Part shown: positions 1 to 8,915 of the stretch, one piece after another
Layout of the letters: each line of letters opens with the position of its first letter
Position numbering within the stretch: the stretch's first letter is position 1
Origin: Harmothoe impar
Lineage: Eukaryota; Annelida; Polychaeta; Phyllodocida; Polynoidae
Reading direction: 5' to 3'
Length of the DNA: 64,000 nt
Assembly (NCBI GenBank): GCA_947462335.1
Contig: OX381715.1
Coordinates: forward strand, 45,539,472-45,603,471
Notes under the pieces: generated by a model
Databases searched by the model: none
What the model was told of the DNA's origin: nothing
Seen by the model: the letters and a program-made list of their open reading frames with translations, nothing else
Translations under genes and position numbers: made by a program

Positions 1-899
1 AATGAAAACTCCAGGGATCTCAGATCCATATATTTTGTTGTCTTGACCTGTGACCCACTTTCACAGTAAGCTCTCACAGTGACTTTGATCACAGGTGTAT
101 CCTTCAATTTCTGTGCATCCACATCTAGACACCAATACCCTGTGCCTGCATCATCCAGGGTCACCTTGCAGAAAAGATCGCCATGGTACCACACATTTTC
201 GATCAAAGCCTTTGCATATAGAACACATGAACTCATCAGGGTTGTTTTGAAGTGAATGCAAGATACTTTCGATGTTGAAAAGTCGATGACTGATAAAGGC
301 TCGATTATTTTTTGACCTTGATGCAGTTCCACAAGCCTGTTGTTGCAAATGGCCTCGTCTACATCATGATGCAAGCCAGTACACGACCTGGAACAAGACC
401 CACATTTCAGAGACTGACAGGTATCAGGATAGCTTGTGTGTTGTCTTCTCTGTGTTAATTCTGTCTTCCAATCTGAAATAAGTGACACCCCATGCTTCAG
501 CACTAAATAGTACTTATTATTCAGGTTTTTCATATTCAGTTGTCCACTTAGCCCATTGTAGGCCATGAAGGGAGTATGTAACTTTTCACACACATAGATG
601 ACATGAGCATTCACCCTTGCATTGTACCTTACCATTGCGTTGCAAGTCCCGTTAGCCGAAATCATTTCCATCGTGACTGCCTTTCTGAGATCCCTTCCGC
701 TGTCAAAATATTTCAGATTCAACCTATAACCAGTATGGAAGAAATCCTCCTTGATTGGAATACCCCTGACAGTTAATTCCAGACACACCAGGTTTAGGTC
801 TTCTATCACTTTAACATCTGTGACTATAGTTTGTTCTTTAGATGCACTGGCGCCCCTTAGAAGGTGCAACAATGCAATGATCAACACAACGAGCATCAT
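1..899 (-). CDS. Secreted cysteine-rich virus-like glycoprotein, copy 1 (partial, runs off left edge)
   Basis: Seen: the minus strand is open from an ATG at 899 (doubled ATG-ATG) to base 1 with no stop, so the 3' end lies outside the window. The first ~20 residues form a hydrophobic signal peptide ending in a G-A-S-A-S stretch. The remainder is rich in Cys, with a dense cluster (C-Q-S-L-K-C-G-S-C-S-R-S-C) near residue 165. It aligns along its whole length with the gene at 998-2002, differing mostly by scattered single-residue changes (about 80% identical by eye), including the signal peptide and the DNA just upstream of the start. Inference: a tandem gene duplication of a secreted or envelope viral protein. 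No transmembrane helix is visible in the part present. The family is not recognised. Confidence 0.7.
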   Translation of the reverse strand, partial: MMLVVLIIALLHLLRGASASKEQTIVTDVKVIEDLNLVCLELTVRGIPIKEDFFHTGYRLNLKYFDSGRDLRKAVTMEMISANGTCNAMVRYNARVNAHVIYVCEKLHTPFMAYNGLSGQLNMKNLNNKYYLVLKHGVSLISDWKTELTQRRQHTSYPDTCQSLKCGSCSRSCTGLHHDVDEAICNNRLVELHQGQKIIEPLSVIDFSTSKVSCIHFKTTLMSSCVLYAKALIENVWYHGDLFCKVTLDDAGTGYWCLDVDAQKLKDTPVIKVTVRAYCESGSQVKTTKYMDLRSLEFS

Positions 900-929
900 G
901 TTTGCTTCTTTGGATTTCCTATGGGTAGA

Positions 930-935
930 TTTATT
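930..935 (-). terminator. Poly(A) signal AATAAA (minus) for the 998-2002 gene
   Basis: TTTATT on the plus strand, 63 bases past the stop of the 998-2002 gene. No other minus-strand AATAAA is seen between here and the minus ORFs at 1999-2217 and 2282-3712, so all three could share this 3' end. Confidence 0.45.
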
Positions 936-997
936 GTTAGTAAATTTTTCGTTGCTGATGCTCTTTGATTCTAAGAAATAGTTGGATATTATCTGGA

Positions 998-2002
998 TCA
1001 TAAACTTAAGATTGTAGAATTCTTTGTGTCACTTGTCCTCTTATTTCTGTTGTGTATTAAATTCGAACAGTACACTTTCGACGAATGGTTACTTAGAACC
1101 CTGTTTTCTGTGGAGAACTCCAAGGATCTCAGATCAATATATCTTGTTGTCTTGACCTGTGACCCACTTTCACAGTCAGCACTCACAGTGACTTTGATCA
1201 CAGGTGTATCCTTCAATTTCTGTGCATCCACATCTAGACACCAATATCCTGTGTCTGCATCATCTAATGTCACCATGCAGAAATCATCACCACGGTACCA
1301 CACATTTTCGATCAAAGCCTTTGGGTGTAGTACACACGATCTCATCAGGGTTGTTTTGAAGTGAATGCAAGATGCTTTTGAAGTTGAAAAGTCAATGACT
1401 GATAAAGGCTCGATCATTGTTTGGTCGTGATGCAATTTTACAACTCTCTCGTTGCAAATGGCCTCGTTCACATCATGGTGCAAGGCCGTACATGACCTGG
1501 AACAAGACCTACATTTCAGAGACTGACAGGTATCAGGATAGCTTGTGTGCTGTCTTCGGTGTATCATTTCAGTCTGGGAAATAAGCGAAAGCCCACGCTT
1601 CAGGAATAAATTATATCTGTTATTCCTATTTTTCATATTCAGTTGTCCACTCAGCCCATAGTAAGCGATGAAGGGACTTTGCAATCCTTCACAAACGTGA
1701 GTTATGTGAGCATCTGTGCTTGCATTGTACTTTACCATTGCATTGCAAGTCCCATTAGCTGAATTCATTTCCATCGTGACTGCCCTTCTGAGATCCCTTC
1801 TGCTGTCAAAATATTTCAGATTCAACCTAAAACTAGTACGGAAGAAATCCTCCTTGATGGGGATACCCCTGATAGTCAATTCCAGACACACCAGGTTTAG
1901 GTCTTCTATCACTTTAATTCTCGTGATGATAGTTTGTTCTTCAGATGCACTTGCACCACCGAGAAGGTACAGGAATGAAACGACTAAGACAATGAGAATC
2001 AT
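998..2002 (-). CDS. Secreted cysteine-rich virus-like glycoprotein, copy 2
   Basis: A 334-residue intact ORF starting at ATG 2002. Residues 1-19 are a clear signal peptide (hydrophobic core, then G-G-A-S-A-S). Potential N-glycosylation sites (N-G-T, N-A-S, N-H-S) occur in the body. A cysteine cluster (C-Q-S-L-K-C-R-S-C-S-R-S-C) lies mid-protein. The C-terminus is basic and polar with no membrane anchor, so the protein is probably secreted or held by disulphides or partners. It is a close paralogue of the gene running off the left edge (899 to 1). Its ATG overlaps the TGA of the 72-codon ORF upstream (ATGA, 1999-2002), an arrangement repeated elsewhere in this block. Its role is unknown; an immune-modulating or attachment function would be a guess from location and family expansion only. 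Confidence 0.75.
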   Translation of the reverse strand: MILIVLVVSFLYLLGGASASEEQTIITRIKVIEDLNLVCLELTIRGIPIKEDFFRTSFRLNLKYFDSRRDLRRAVTMEMNSANGTCNAMVKYNASTDAHITHVCEGLQSPFIAYYGLSGQLNMKNRNNRYNLFLKRGLSLISQTEMIHRRQHTSYPDTCQSLKCRSCSRSCTALHHDVNEAICNERVVKLHHDQTMIEPLSVIDFSTSKASCIHFKTTLMRSCVLHPKALIENVWYRGDDFCMVTLDDADTGYWCLDVDAQKLKDTPVIKVTVSADCESGSQVKTTRYIDLRSLEFSTENRVLSNHSSKVYCSNLIHNRNKRTSDTKNSTILSL

Positions 2003-2217
2003 GTTTGCTTGTGTGGATTTCCTATGACCAGATTTGTTGTTAGTACCTGTTTTGTTTTGCTCTTGTTCAGATCGCTCTTAGATTCTGCAAACAAGGAAAT
2101 AGTCCGTATCCATCCTGTAGTGTAGTATGACAATTCCAAGGGAGAGATCATTGATCTGTGGATTTCATCTTCTGCCTCGTCTCTTTTTCTCTTCGTGAAT
2201 GATGGAGTATAGCTCAT
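1999..2217 (-). CDS. Small hypothetical ORF, 72 aa
   Basis: An ATG-started ORF at 2217 whose TGA overlaps the ATG of the 334-aa glycoprotein gene. The product is polar, with a basic K-R-K-R segment near residue 10 that could be a nuclear localisation signal, and no membrane segment. Its position between two minus-strand viral genes and the ATGA overlap favour a real gene. Its small size and lack of a recognised family argue for caution. It could instead be 5' leader sequence of the downstream gene. Confidence 0.4.
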   Translation of the reverse strand: MSYTPSFTKRKRDEAEDEIHRSMISPLELSYYTTGWIRTISLFAESKSDLNKSKTKQVLTTNLVIGNPHKQT

Positions 2218-2281
2218 TCTATGTGGTGAGATATCAACTTATGTTCCAAGAAAGCTTAATGCATCTCTGTAAAATGCAATC

Positions 2282-3712
2282 TTAATGACCAAATAAAACA
2301 TCTTGAATGCCATATGAATTGTAGCATATACCAGAATCATGCAGGTGTAACAAATATGCCAACAGCATGGACAGGACACTGTCATATGTGCCATGCAATC
2401 TTAGATCACTGGATATGTTCAACCCTAATTGTTCGTTATCATACAAAGCATATATATTTGTTCCGATTAAGTCTATGGGTGAACGTTCTGCTCTTTCCCA
2501 TTTGAGTTGATGTATGGACGAAACTTCTTGTACGTTGAGCCAGGTGTTAAATATGGATGTGAGTATGACACAGTAGGCAAGTCGATCTGTCGATGTGCTC
2601 CAGTCCGAATCAAACAATGATTTCACTTGCATGGCCTGTCTTGACTCAAATATAGTGTCTGGACTTACATCATGAGCTAAATGGAAATGCTTTGCTATGA
2701 TGCTACATCTCAGGAATTTACTTTCTTGCCCAAAGCATGTGCATGGATCAACAATGAGATAGTCAAAGCTTTCTAGTGAAGATCTTATGTCCTGCTTCGT
2801 AGCAACCACTGAACTCAGAGCACTTTTCAACTTGCTCATGCTACTGTCATATGTCACTCTACCAGCCATGTAAGAAGATGGAGAGACTGATCCTTCTGCA
2901 GGGGAAAAGTACAACACTGTTTTCATCCTCCTTAGAAGATACAGCAGTATGATAGACGTATCAGCATAACAGCCCAATGACAAAGCGTATGGTGTATGTA
3001 TTTCATTGATCTCTTGTTGAATCTCATGTTCCTTCTTTAGCAGTTGACAAAGTACATCTCTTGAGTTCTGCACTGCCACTTTTTTCTTCTCGAACCCTAT
3101 AGAAATATCTATAGATGGGGTATAAATCTCTGACATACTTGGTTCTTGTACTTTCTCGTTCACCGTAGATGTCGTATCTATGAGAATAGGCATCATGTAG
3201 TGATGACATGGCTGCCTTGAATGGTTGCCTTCGTTGACGTCTCGAATGAGATCAGATGCTGCCTTGTACTTACATCGATGACAACTATTGTCATGCTTGA
3301 GGCATCCTGAGTGTAATACCTGATGTCTTCCATACTGGATCAAGAATGATATATTTTTTTTCAGTTTAAGAAGAATTTCAACAGAATTAGCTTCAGTCCA
3401 TTCCCGCAATATCTCATTTTCGATGTTATTGTTCATATCATGTATGGTGTTCAATTCAGATGTACATCCCTCTCTTCTCTTCATCAGGGCCAAACAATTG
3501 CAGATGCCGCGCATCAACAGGGAGGCAGACAAGTAGTTTTCCTCTGGACTGAGCTGTAGAAGCTGCTTGTACAATTCACGTTCTATGTCTTGTAAGCTTT
3601 CTGTGGACAGGAAGACATCTTCCGAATGTGCATGGTCTATGTGATACCAGTAATTGAACAAGAATATCTGGTCCTCTAGTTTGAATAGCACATCAAATAT
3701 ATTTGTTTGCAT
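2282..3712 (-). CDS. Virus-like protein of unknown function, 476 aa
   Basis: An intact ORF from ATG 3712, the first gene of a minus-strand run (3712 to 998). No signal peptide or membrane segment is evident. A cysteine/histidine-rich stretch at about residues 136-170 (C-L-K-H-D-N-S-C-H-R-C-K, then P-C-H-H) could bind zinc. The C-terminal half is hydrophobic-helical with a C-x-C (D-P-C-T-C-F) around residue 325. Herpesvirus packaging proteins of the UL28 and UL32 types carry such Cys/His clusters, but length and overall sequence do not let me assign either one. The gene is divergent from the 3912 gene across 199 bases that probably hold both promoters. Treat as unclassified. Confidence 0.65.
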   Translation of the reverse strand: MQTNIFDVLFKLEDQIFLFNYWYHIDHAHSEDVFLSTESLQDIERELYKQLLQLSPEENYLSASLLMRGICNCLALMKRREGCTSELNTIHDMNNNIENEILREWTEANSVEILLKLKKNISFLIQYGRHQVLHSGCLKHDNSCHRCKYKAASDLIRDVNEGNHSRQPCHHYMMPILIDTTSTVNEKVQEPSMSEIYTPSIDISIGFEKKKVAVQNSRDVLCQLLKKEHEIQQEINEIHTPYALSLGCYADTSIILLYLLRRMKTVLYFSPAEGSVSPSSYMAGRVTYDSSMSKLKSALSSVVATKQDIRSSLESFDYLIVDPCTCFGQESKFLRCSIIAKHFHLAHDVSPDTIFESRQAMQVKSLFDSDWSTSTDRLAYCVILTSIFNTWLNVQEVSSIHQLKWERAERSPIDLIGTNIYALYDNEQLGLNISSDLRLHGTYDSVLSMLLAYLLHLHDSGICYNSYGIQDVLFGH

Positions 3713-3730
3713 ATCAACTTTTCATATATT

Positions 3731-3742
3731 GACATGCATGTC
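3731..3742. promoter_or_regulatory. 12-bp perfect palindrome in a divergent promoter region
   Basis: GACATGCATGTC lies 19 bases upstream of the minus-strand ATG at 3712 and 170 bases upstream of the plus-strand ATG at 3912. The 199-base gap must contain both start regions. The palindrome could be a dimeric-factor site, but a 12-mer can arise by chance and no TATA box is clearly placed beside it. Confidence 0.2.
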
Positions 3743-3911
3743 ATGTGCATCAATATGAAATGCCAAGATCATCTGTGTCACTGCTGTATTTCATCTGGTT
3801 ACTTAACTTTGGAATTTTCCTGAAGCTGGTTTTTGACCAAGGTAACATGCAACATACTAATGCCGATAGTTATTATCTGTTCACAGATTCTCATACATAC
3901 TTCGTACAGGA

Positions 3912-4673
3912 ATGGCAGACAAAAAGAGTAATGAGCTCACTGAAATGTCTTCTAACTACGACAAATGTCCGGGAATGCAATTGGAGGAGGTACCTCTCGA
4001 TCCCAAGTCTGAGAAATTTTACCGAAAAAACACCATTCCTTCCTCCACAGTTCCTAGTGGAAAATCATCTACAGTTGCAGAGAATGATACCATTCAGCAC
4101 ACTGAGGTCTTCGTCGGAGATCACGGTGGTGGGTCCTTGATGTTCCTCATCTTTTCATCTGTGGCATTAACAGCAATAAATGTGTTCCTTCTCAGTGTGA
4201 GTGCATCTGTACCACCAAAACAGCATCTACTACCAAATGGAGACAGAATGGTCCCATGTTCGAATGATGTAAAGAATCCTATGTGCTTTGATGTGGTGGA
4301 CTTCCATGGGTTACCTATATACAGAAGCGATGGGAAGAAACGGTTCCTCAATCTGAGACCTTGTTCTAAATCTGCAAGAAACACTGAAGATTTGGAATGC
4401 GCAGGAGAGTTTCTCTTTGCTCACAACTCCAGTGTCTACTGGTTCCAACGCCTATATCGAGACATACGGGACGACACATATAGTCTGGTTGGTGGTGCAA
4501 CATCTGAGGTTGGAGAGATGGAAGGGTCTATGAGAGTACGCCATATGCTCACTCCACCATTCAACTGGATACTTGGTTATGAAGATGTCCCTCCGAATGA
4601 ACACCCTGATGCTTCATTGTATGTCCGTGGTACAATACATACAGAGCACTGTGTCAGTGGAAATGAGAATTGA
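3912..4673 (+). CDS. Type II membrane protein, 253 aa
   Basis: An intact ORF from ATG 3912. Residues 1-74 are polar and Ser/Thr/Pro-rich with no signal peptide, residues 75-99 form one strong hydrophobic segment, and residues 100-253 form a cysteine-containing domain with an N-S-S glycosylation sequon near residue 170. This order predicts a type II topology with the C-terminal domain outside or in the lumen. It is first in a plus-strand run (3912, 4734, 5573, 6178) that appears to share the AATAAA at 7856. Its presence among capsid-type genes suggests a virion envelope or nuclear-egress membrane protein, but no family is recognised. Confidence 0.7.
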   Translation: MADKKSNELTEMSSNYDKCPGMQLEEVPLDPKSEKFYRKNTIPSSTVPSGKSSTVAENDTIQHTEVFVGDHGGGSLMFLIFSSVALTAINVFLLSVSASVPPKQHLLPNGDRMVPCSNDVKNPMCFDVVDFHGLPIYRSDGKKRFLNLRPCSKSARNTEDLECAGEFLFAHNSSVYWFQRLYRDIRDDTYSLVGGATSEVGEMEGSMRVRHMLTPPFNWILGYEDVPPNEHPDASLYVRGTIHTEHCVSGNEN

Positions 4674-4733
4674 ATTTACAGAAAGAAGTAGCAGTGCAGG
4701 GACCACATCATAATGTAGCACAAAGAGCGAAGA

Positions 4734-5576
4734 ATGTTTGAAACACAATATACAATAAAAGCAAATGCTTGGATTTCCACGTTAACTCACAAACTCAGAT
4801 CCAAGTCAGATGTGTTGGATGTACTATCGAGAAGACCAAATGTGTTGTCCCATACCGCATCCTCTGTACGGTTGGGATTTCTTGTTTTGAAAACTAGACA
4901 CGCATTGGATGTGGAAATCACAGATTTATTTGACAAACAAGGATACAAGACTTTGTTCTACGATGAGGAAGGTACCCTGGACCTCTTCGTGAAGACAAAT
5001 TATTTGAGTGTGAATGAATTATACAAAGATGTGAAAGCAGTGTATGAGTGCCAGCTTCAGATGAAATCCTTGACAGATGCAATATTGTCATTGCATCAGC
5101 ATCTTCTCGATACATGTGTACTACACGAATATATACTGATGAATATCGCTATGTTACCCGTCCATCCAACTATAACTCAATGTATCTGTCAATTTGGTTC
5201 TTTTCTCTCGAGACTGAAGAAGAAAAGTCCATTGATTGATACGCTTTACAAACCTGTCGATGTCAGTAACGAAAAAGAATGGAAAGTCGTTGTACATTTT
5301 CGCTCGCTGTGTGGACTGCATTGGGTGAAGAAGCCTCCCAAGTCTGATCATGTTGAAGTTCACCATGGTACTTGCTCTTGGACTTTCACATGGCATTCTG
5401 TTGCAACAAGATATGGAAACACTTATTTCTATGAACGGTTAGATGAAAGACTACAATGGGTTGCCATTTGGTTTGCTTATGCACGTAGATATCCCTCCAT
5501 CATACGGGCCTCTCCAAAGGTTTTCCCGGTAGCATTAGCATTACTGACGAATGAGAAACGCAAACAAGAAACATGA
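4734..5576 (+). CDS. Virus-like protein of unknown function, 280 aa
   Basis: An intact ORF from ATG 4734. The product is mostly globular without a signal peptide or membrane helix, mixed alpha/beta by appearance, with a His/Trp/Cys-rich patch around residues 205-235. The stop TGA overlaps the ATG of the next gene (ATGA at 5573-5576), implying coupled translation or nested transcripts. As an upstream neighbour of the protease-scaffold gene it may be a capsid, packaging or tegument component. I see no motif that decides this. Confidence 0.65.
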   Translation: MFETQYTIKANAWISTLTHKLRSKSDVLDVLSRRPNVLSHTASSVRLGFLVLKTRHALDVEITDLFDKQGYKTLFYDEEGTLDLFVKTNYLSVNELYKDVKAVYECQLQMKSLTDAILSLHQHLLDTCVLHEYILMNIAMLPVHPTITQCICQFGSFLSRLKKKSPLIDTLYKPVDVSNEKEWKVVVHFRSLCGLHWVKKPPKSDHVEVHHGTCSWTFTWHSVATRYGNTYFYERLDERLQWVAIWFAYARRYPSIIRASPKVFPVALALLTNEKRKQET

Positions 5577-6178
5577 AGAGAAAGCGTGCACATGACGGGG
5601 ACGATGACATGCATGAGACATCTAAGAGAATTAAATTGGACTCGATCTTCATCAGCACATCAGAAGTGAGCCTCGTGAACTTATATATTCTACACAAGTT
5701 CTTGGGCCCCTTTTGTTTGATGGTGGAGGAGAAGAGAGCAGTATGTGAAAGAGATTGTTCACTTTGTAACAGTAAGACTGGCATGACTTCGGAATATCCA
5801 GTCGATGTAATGCAGACAATAAAAGAGACAGGTGTGGACAGTTACATTGTTGATGCCCTTGTCCGTGATTTATACCACAGAGGTGGCATAGAGCATGTTC
5901 ATACAGGAACAGGAGACAACTGTGCTACGTTTACCTTCTCAGACATCAAACATGTTCCTTGGTTTGCCTCGCATATCATGCTGTTTCGCTGTCAGAGTGT
6001 GAAAGTTGATCTCGATCTTTGTGAGTCGAGCTTGGTTCTGCAATGGAGTGATTCAAAGGGAAAGGAAGAAATTCACCAACTCAGACCATTTGTGAAAAAT
6101 ATAATGGATTCCATACAGAAAATCTGGTTACGAAAAAATCTTGATAAGTTTCTTTCTTGTCCATTGACGAACGAATAA
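5573..6178 (+). CDS. Virus-like protein with basic N-terminus, 201 aa
   Basis: An intact ORF from ATG 5573, which overlaps the preceding stop. The N-terminal 25 residues hold two basic clusters (K-R-K-R and K-R-I-K) flanking an Asp-rich stretch, a likely bipartite nuclear localisation signal. A C-E-R-D-C-S-L-C-N motif near residue 60 gives a short C-x3-C-x2-C cluster that could bind metal. No membrane segment. The stop TAA (6176-6178) overlaps the ATG of the protease-scaffold gene by one base (TAATG). A nuclear role in assembly or packaging is inferred from the basic signal and neighbours only. Confidence 0.65.
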   Translation: MKRKRAHDGDDDMHETSKRIKLDSIFISTSEVSLVNLYILHKFLGPFCLMVEEKRAVCERDCSLCNSKTGMTSEYPVDVMQTIKETGVDSYIVDALVRDLYHRGGIEHVHTGTGDNCATFTFSDIKHVPWFASHIMLFRCQSVKVDLDLCESSLVLQWSDSKGKEEIHQLRPFVKNIMDSIQKIWLRKNLDKFLSCPLTNE

Positions 6179-7836
6179 TGAAAATGATGACAATGTCTGA
6201 ACTTCTTTGCCTCGTTTGCTCTCATGAGAATATACACCAACCCACGGCAAATTTTCTTGAGAATATCATACAAAATGATGAAGTCTATTGGATGGGCTAT
6301 TTGCTTTGTGACCCAAAGTCAACCATGAACAGTGACAGTCCATATGATATACATCTGAATGATGCATGTAATATCAAGTTGACTGGTGTACCAGTGAAAT
6401 ATAACCACAACAAGAATGCAATGTCACTTGGCAAGGTAGTAGCTGCATGGCATGATCACGACTTCAATGAAATCAATGGGCATGAATTTGCAGTTGCATT
6501 TCTTGCACACATAGACAATCAGTCCTTCTTGAAGTCGTCAGTCAACCTGATGATGCTGTCAGAAACATCTGCTAGCCTTTCAACATTAAAAAGAGATATG
6601 TCAGTGGCTGTTGAAATATCGCTCTGCTATTGTGGTGCCAGAAATGGTTGTGTCGGTATGTTCCTGAGAGGTGTGCGTGTTGCAGAAAAGGCATCAAACT
6701 TTGGGTTTCCTGAGTATAAACGTATCGAAGCAAGTTCTCTTCTATATGACCAAAGCATGGCTGAAGAAGAAACAGCAGAGAATGGATTCCAAGAATCTAT
6801 GGCTGGCCTACCAGAGAAGGAGTTTCAGGCCATAAAGGAAACGTTGACTGAGACTCAGACCTCGCTCGATACTGTGTGCAAACAATATGAAGCTTCTCAG
6901 GAAGCCCTAGATCTCATGGCAAAGTGGATGACTGACATGATAAGCACCAGGTTGTCGTTAGAAAATCAGAGCGGCAGTGAAATAGCCCAGAAGAGAAGGA
7001 GTGATCTCGAGATGTTAAGGAAAAGAGGCATAATACATGGCGGAAAAACTGATGTTGAAGCACTAAGAGAACTAATGACTTTGTGCCATGAGTGCTATTC
7101 GAACGACACTGAATCAAAGAAAATGGCTGATGAAGTACTAAGAAGGTTTGATGCACAGTTCCCAGAACTGGAGGGTAAGGTGAAGAGATCAGAACTGATG
7201 GAAACTGTAGATGCAGCATTTGATATATTGCGCCATGAAATGCAGAGAAAGGAAGCCTCAGCGTTAGACAACAGGAATCAGAAGCTCAACAAAAGAGCAA
7301 TGGAACTCGCAAAGTCTCAATATGATAATATCAAAAGGCAAAGTGTGACTATTAACAATGGATCTACTCAGTGTGTAGACGACATGAGTTTTGCAGCATA
7401 CATGAATGAAAGAGGTCTCGACACAAGCACGCTCAGTGCCCAACAAACTGTTGATGGCAGTAATCAGTCTACGTGTGAGCCAACAAGCAAGAAAAGGAAG
7501 TTGGATGAATCATCTCTTGAATCTAAGATTCCTATGAAATGGCAAGATGACTTCTTGAAGTTCGCCTCGGAGCGTACAAAAAAGCAGGAGGATGAAAGGA
7601 GGAAGTACAACCAGCTACAGGAGGAGTATTTATTGCAGAGGGAAAAAAAGAAAGAAGAGAAGGAGAAAAACTTTGTCGAACTAAACCAGAACATAAGAGA
7701 CTTGCTCCACTACATGAAAAACCAAGGCAGTGAAGTGAAAACAGAAAAGAGCACAGCACCTAAGGAAGAAACATCACAAACAGTAGATGCATCATTGAAT
7801 GGTATTGTCAGGAAACCTCCCTTGTTCGATCTATAA
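6178..7836 (+). CDS. Herpesvirus assemblin-like maturation protease fused to scaffold
   Basis: The start is taken at ATG 6178, which overlaps the upstream stop (TAATG); the frame is open 21 bases further upstream but has only a TTG there. Residues 1-~170 match the assemblin (peptidase S21) layout: a P-V-K-Y-N-H segment with candidate catalytic His77 followed by a G-K-V-V-A-A strand, an S-A-S-L-S-T segment with candidate nucleophile Ser133 or Ser135, then E-I-S-L-C-Y-C-G-A-R-N-G, matching the family's H-x-S-L-C...G-R-R-x-G block. Oddly, the position usually held by the third triad His is Glu146. Residues ~190-552 are highly charged and helical with a K-K-R-K nuclear signal (~445) and a coiled-coil E/K/Q-rich tail, as expected for the internal capsid scaffold that the protease removes. 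The downstream neighbours fit a capsid module. Confidence 0.72.
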   Translation: MKMMTMSELLCLVCSHENIHQPTANFLENIIQNDEVYWMGYLLCDPKSTMNSDSPYDIHLNDACNIKLTGVPVKYNHNKNAMSLGKVVAAWHDHDFNEINGHEFAVAFLAHIDNQSFLKSSVNLMMLSETSASLSTLKRDMSVAVEISLCYCGARNGCVGMFLRGVRVAEKASNFGFPEYKRIEASSLLYDQSMAEEETAENGFQESMAGLPEKEFQAIKETLTETQTSLDTVCKQYEASQEALDLMAKWMTDMISTRLSLENQSGSEIAQKRRSDLEMLRKRGIIHGGKTDVEALRELMTLCHECYSNDTESKKMADEVLRRFDAQFPELEGKVKRSELMETVDAAFDILRHEMQRKEASALDNRNQKLNKRAMELAKSQYDNIKRQSVTINNGSTQCVDDMSFAAYMNERGLDTSTLSAQQTVDGSNQSTCEPTSKKRKLDESSLESKIPMKWQDDFLKFASERTKKQEDERRKYNQLQEEYLLQREKKKEEKEKNFVELNQNIRDLLHYMKNQGSEVKTEKSTAPKEETSQTVDASLNGIVRKPPLFDL

Positions 7837-7855
7837 TACTAGCGTGTGTTCATCC

Positions 7856-7861
7856 AATAAA
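7856..7861 (+). terminator. Poly(A) signal AATAAA after the protease-scaffold gene
   Basis: Twenty bases past the stop at 7836 and 19 before the next ATG. It is the first plus-strand AATAAA at an ORF end in the 3912-7836 run, so transcripts of the four ORFs may be 3'-coterminal. Confidence 0.5.
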
Positions 7862-7879
7862 GTACAAAATTGAAAAGAA

Positions 7880-8854
7880 ATGTCTGTTCCTTTTTATGGT
7901 CCATCTCAGAGAGTTGAAATATCTAGTACTTATCTTCACAACAACAATGCTGGTGAATCCTCATCTCTCATTTCATTATATCCATGTATAGATCCTAAAG
8001 ATAATGTTGCTGAAGCTGGGCAGGTCGTCCTGCTTCAAAGCACTGTAAAGGAGGAGGAATCGTGTCACTACGAAAAGCTGGAAGTGATGCCAGATGCCTC
8101 TGGATATAGGGTCAACTTCAATCCCAAGTCATTGGGTGACAAACTGGATACCTTCCTGTTGAGTGAAATCAAGAGATACAATGTTGGGGTGAATCAGGTG
8201 GAAAAGGGGGTTGGTGTGGCACACACTGCATCTGGCTATGGCTGGGATATCAGTTTCACTCCAGGTCAACCAGCCAACATATTACATACGGGAAGTGAGC
8301 CAATAAATCGTTTTGACTATGTTGCAGTCAGATTTCCAACAGAAAAAGATGTAAGACATCAGGCTGAGGTATGGCAACAAGTTCGAAATGCTCGACCTTC
8401 CCTTTCTAAGTTTGCAACATACCCTGTTCGTGAAAACTGGGAGCTCATGCGATATTCCAGGTTTCATCATGATGTGGATGCCTACAGATGCCACCTGGAA
8501 ATAGCAAACATGAGCAGTGGGGGATGGAACTCCTCTGTGAAATATGAACAGTTGCCTGCATTGTTCAATCTCATGGGTAAAGTGCTCAATGCATGTGAAA
8601 AGGACGATGCAATATTGAAGTCCGAATTCATGAGGTGTTGCAATGAGACAATTACAGACTTTGATGACAGTCCCTTGATCACAACAGAAAAAGGCTTCCT
8701 GGCTACTCTTCAAATTGCAAAGGCGGCTATTGATTTTGCTACTTCCCTGAGGCCGCCGATCATTCTTGCACAATGCCTCGACTTCGAATGTGCACAACCA
8801 CATTTGAAAGGACATGCACAATGTGGGGATATGATGAGATGTATATTGACATGA
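7880..8854 (+). CDS. Putative minor capsid/triplex-type protein, 324 aa
   Basis: An intact ORF from ATG 7880, between the protease-scaffold gene and the 1160-aa ORF. The product is beta-rich at the N-terminus (residues 1-165), with more helix later, and no signal peptide or transmembrane helix. Herpesvirus triplex proteins are about 300-470 residues, so the size fits. The capsid-cluster position is the main argument. I recognise no diagnostic motif, and a tegument or portal-associated role is equally possible. It has its own AATAAA directly after the stop (8856). Confidence 0.5.
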   Translation: MSVPFYGPSQRVEISSTYLHNNNAGESSSLISLYPCIDPKDNVAEAGQVVLLQSTVKEEESCHYEKLEVMPDASGYRVNFNPKSLGDKLDTFLLSEIKRYNVGVNQVEKGVGVAHTASGYGWDISFTPGQPANILHTGSEPINRFDYVAVRFPTEKDVRHQAEVWQQVRNARPSLSKFATYPVRENWELMRYSRFHHDVDAYRCHLEIANMSSGGWNSSVKYEQLPALFNLMGKVLNACEKDDAILKSEFMRCCNETITDFDDSPLITTEKGFLATLQIAKAAIDFATSLRPPIILAQCLDFECAQPHLKGHAQCGDMMRCILT

Positions 8855-8855
8855 A

Positions 8856-8861
8856 AATAAA
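8856..8861 (+). terminator. Poly(A) signal AATAAA after the 324-aa gene
   Basis: Begins two bases past the stop codon ending at 8854, with the next ATG at 8916. Confidence 0.5.
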
Positions 8862-8915
8862 ACAGAGAAAAAAACATATTATTACCCATGCTGAGATATA
8901 CTCATATGTAAAACC

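Noticed and set aside
3745..4140. 131-codon plus-strand frame
   Set aside because: Starts at GTG and overlaps the first 229 bases of the better-supported 3912-4673 gene in another frame.
6157..6177. Upstream extension of the protease-scaffold gene
   Set aside because: The first codon is TTG, not ATG. The ATG at 6178, overlapping the previous stop, is the more likely start in a eukaryotic or viral setting.
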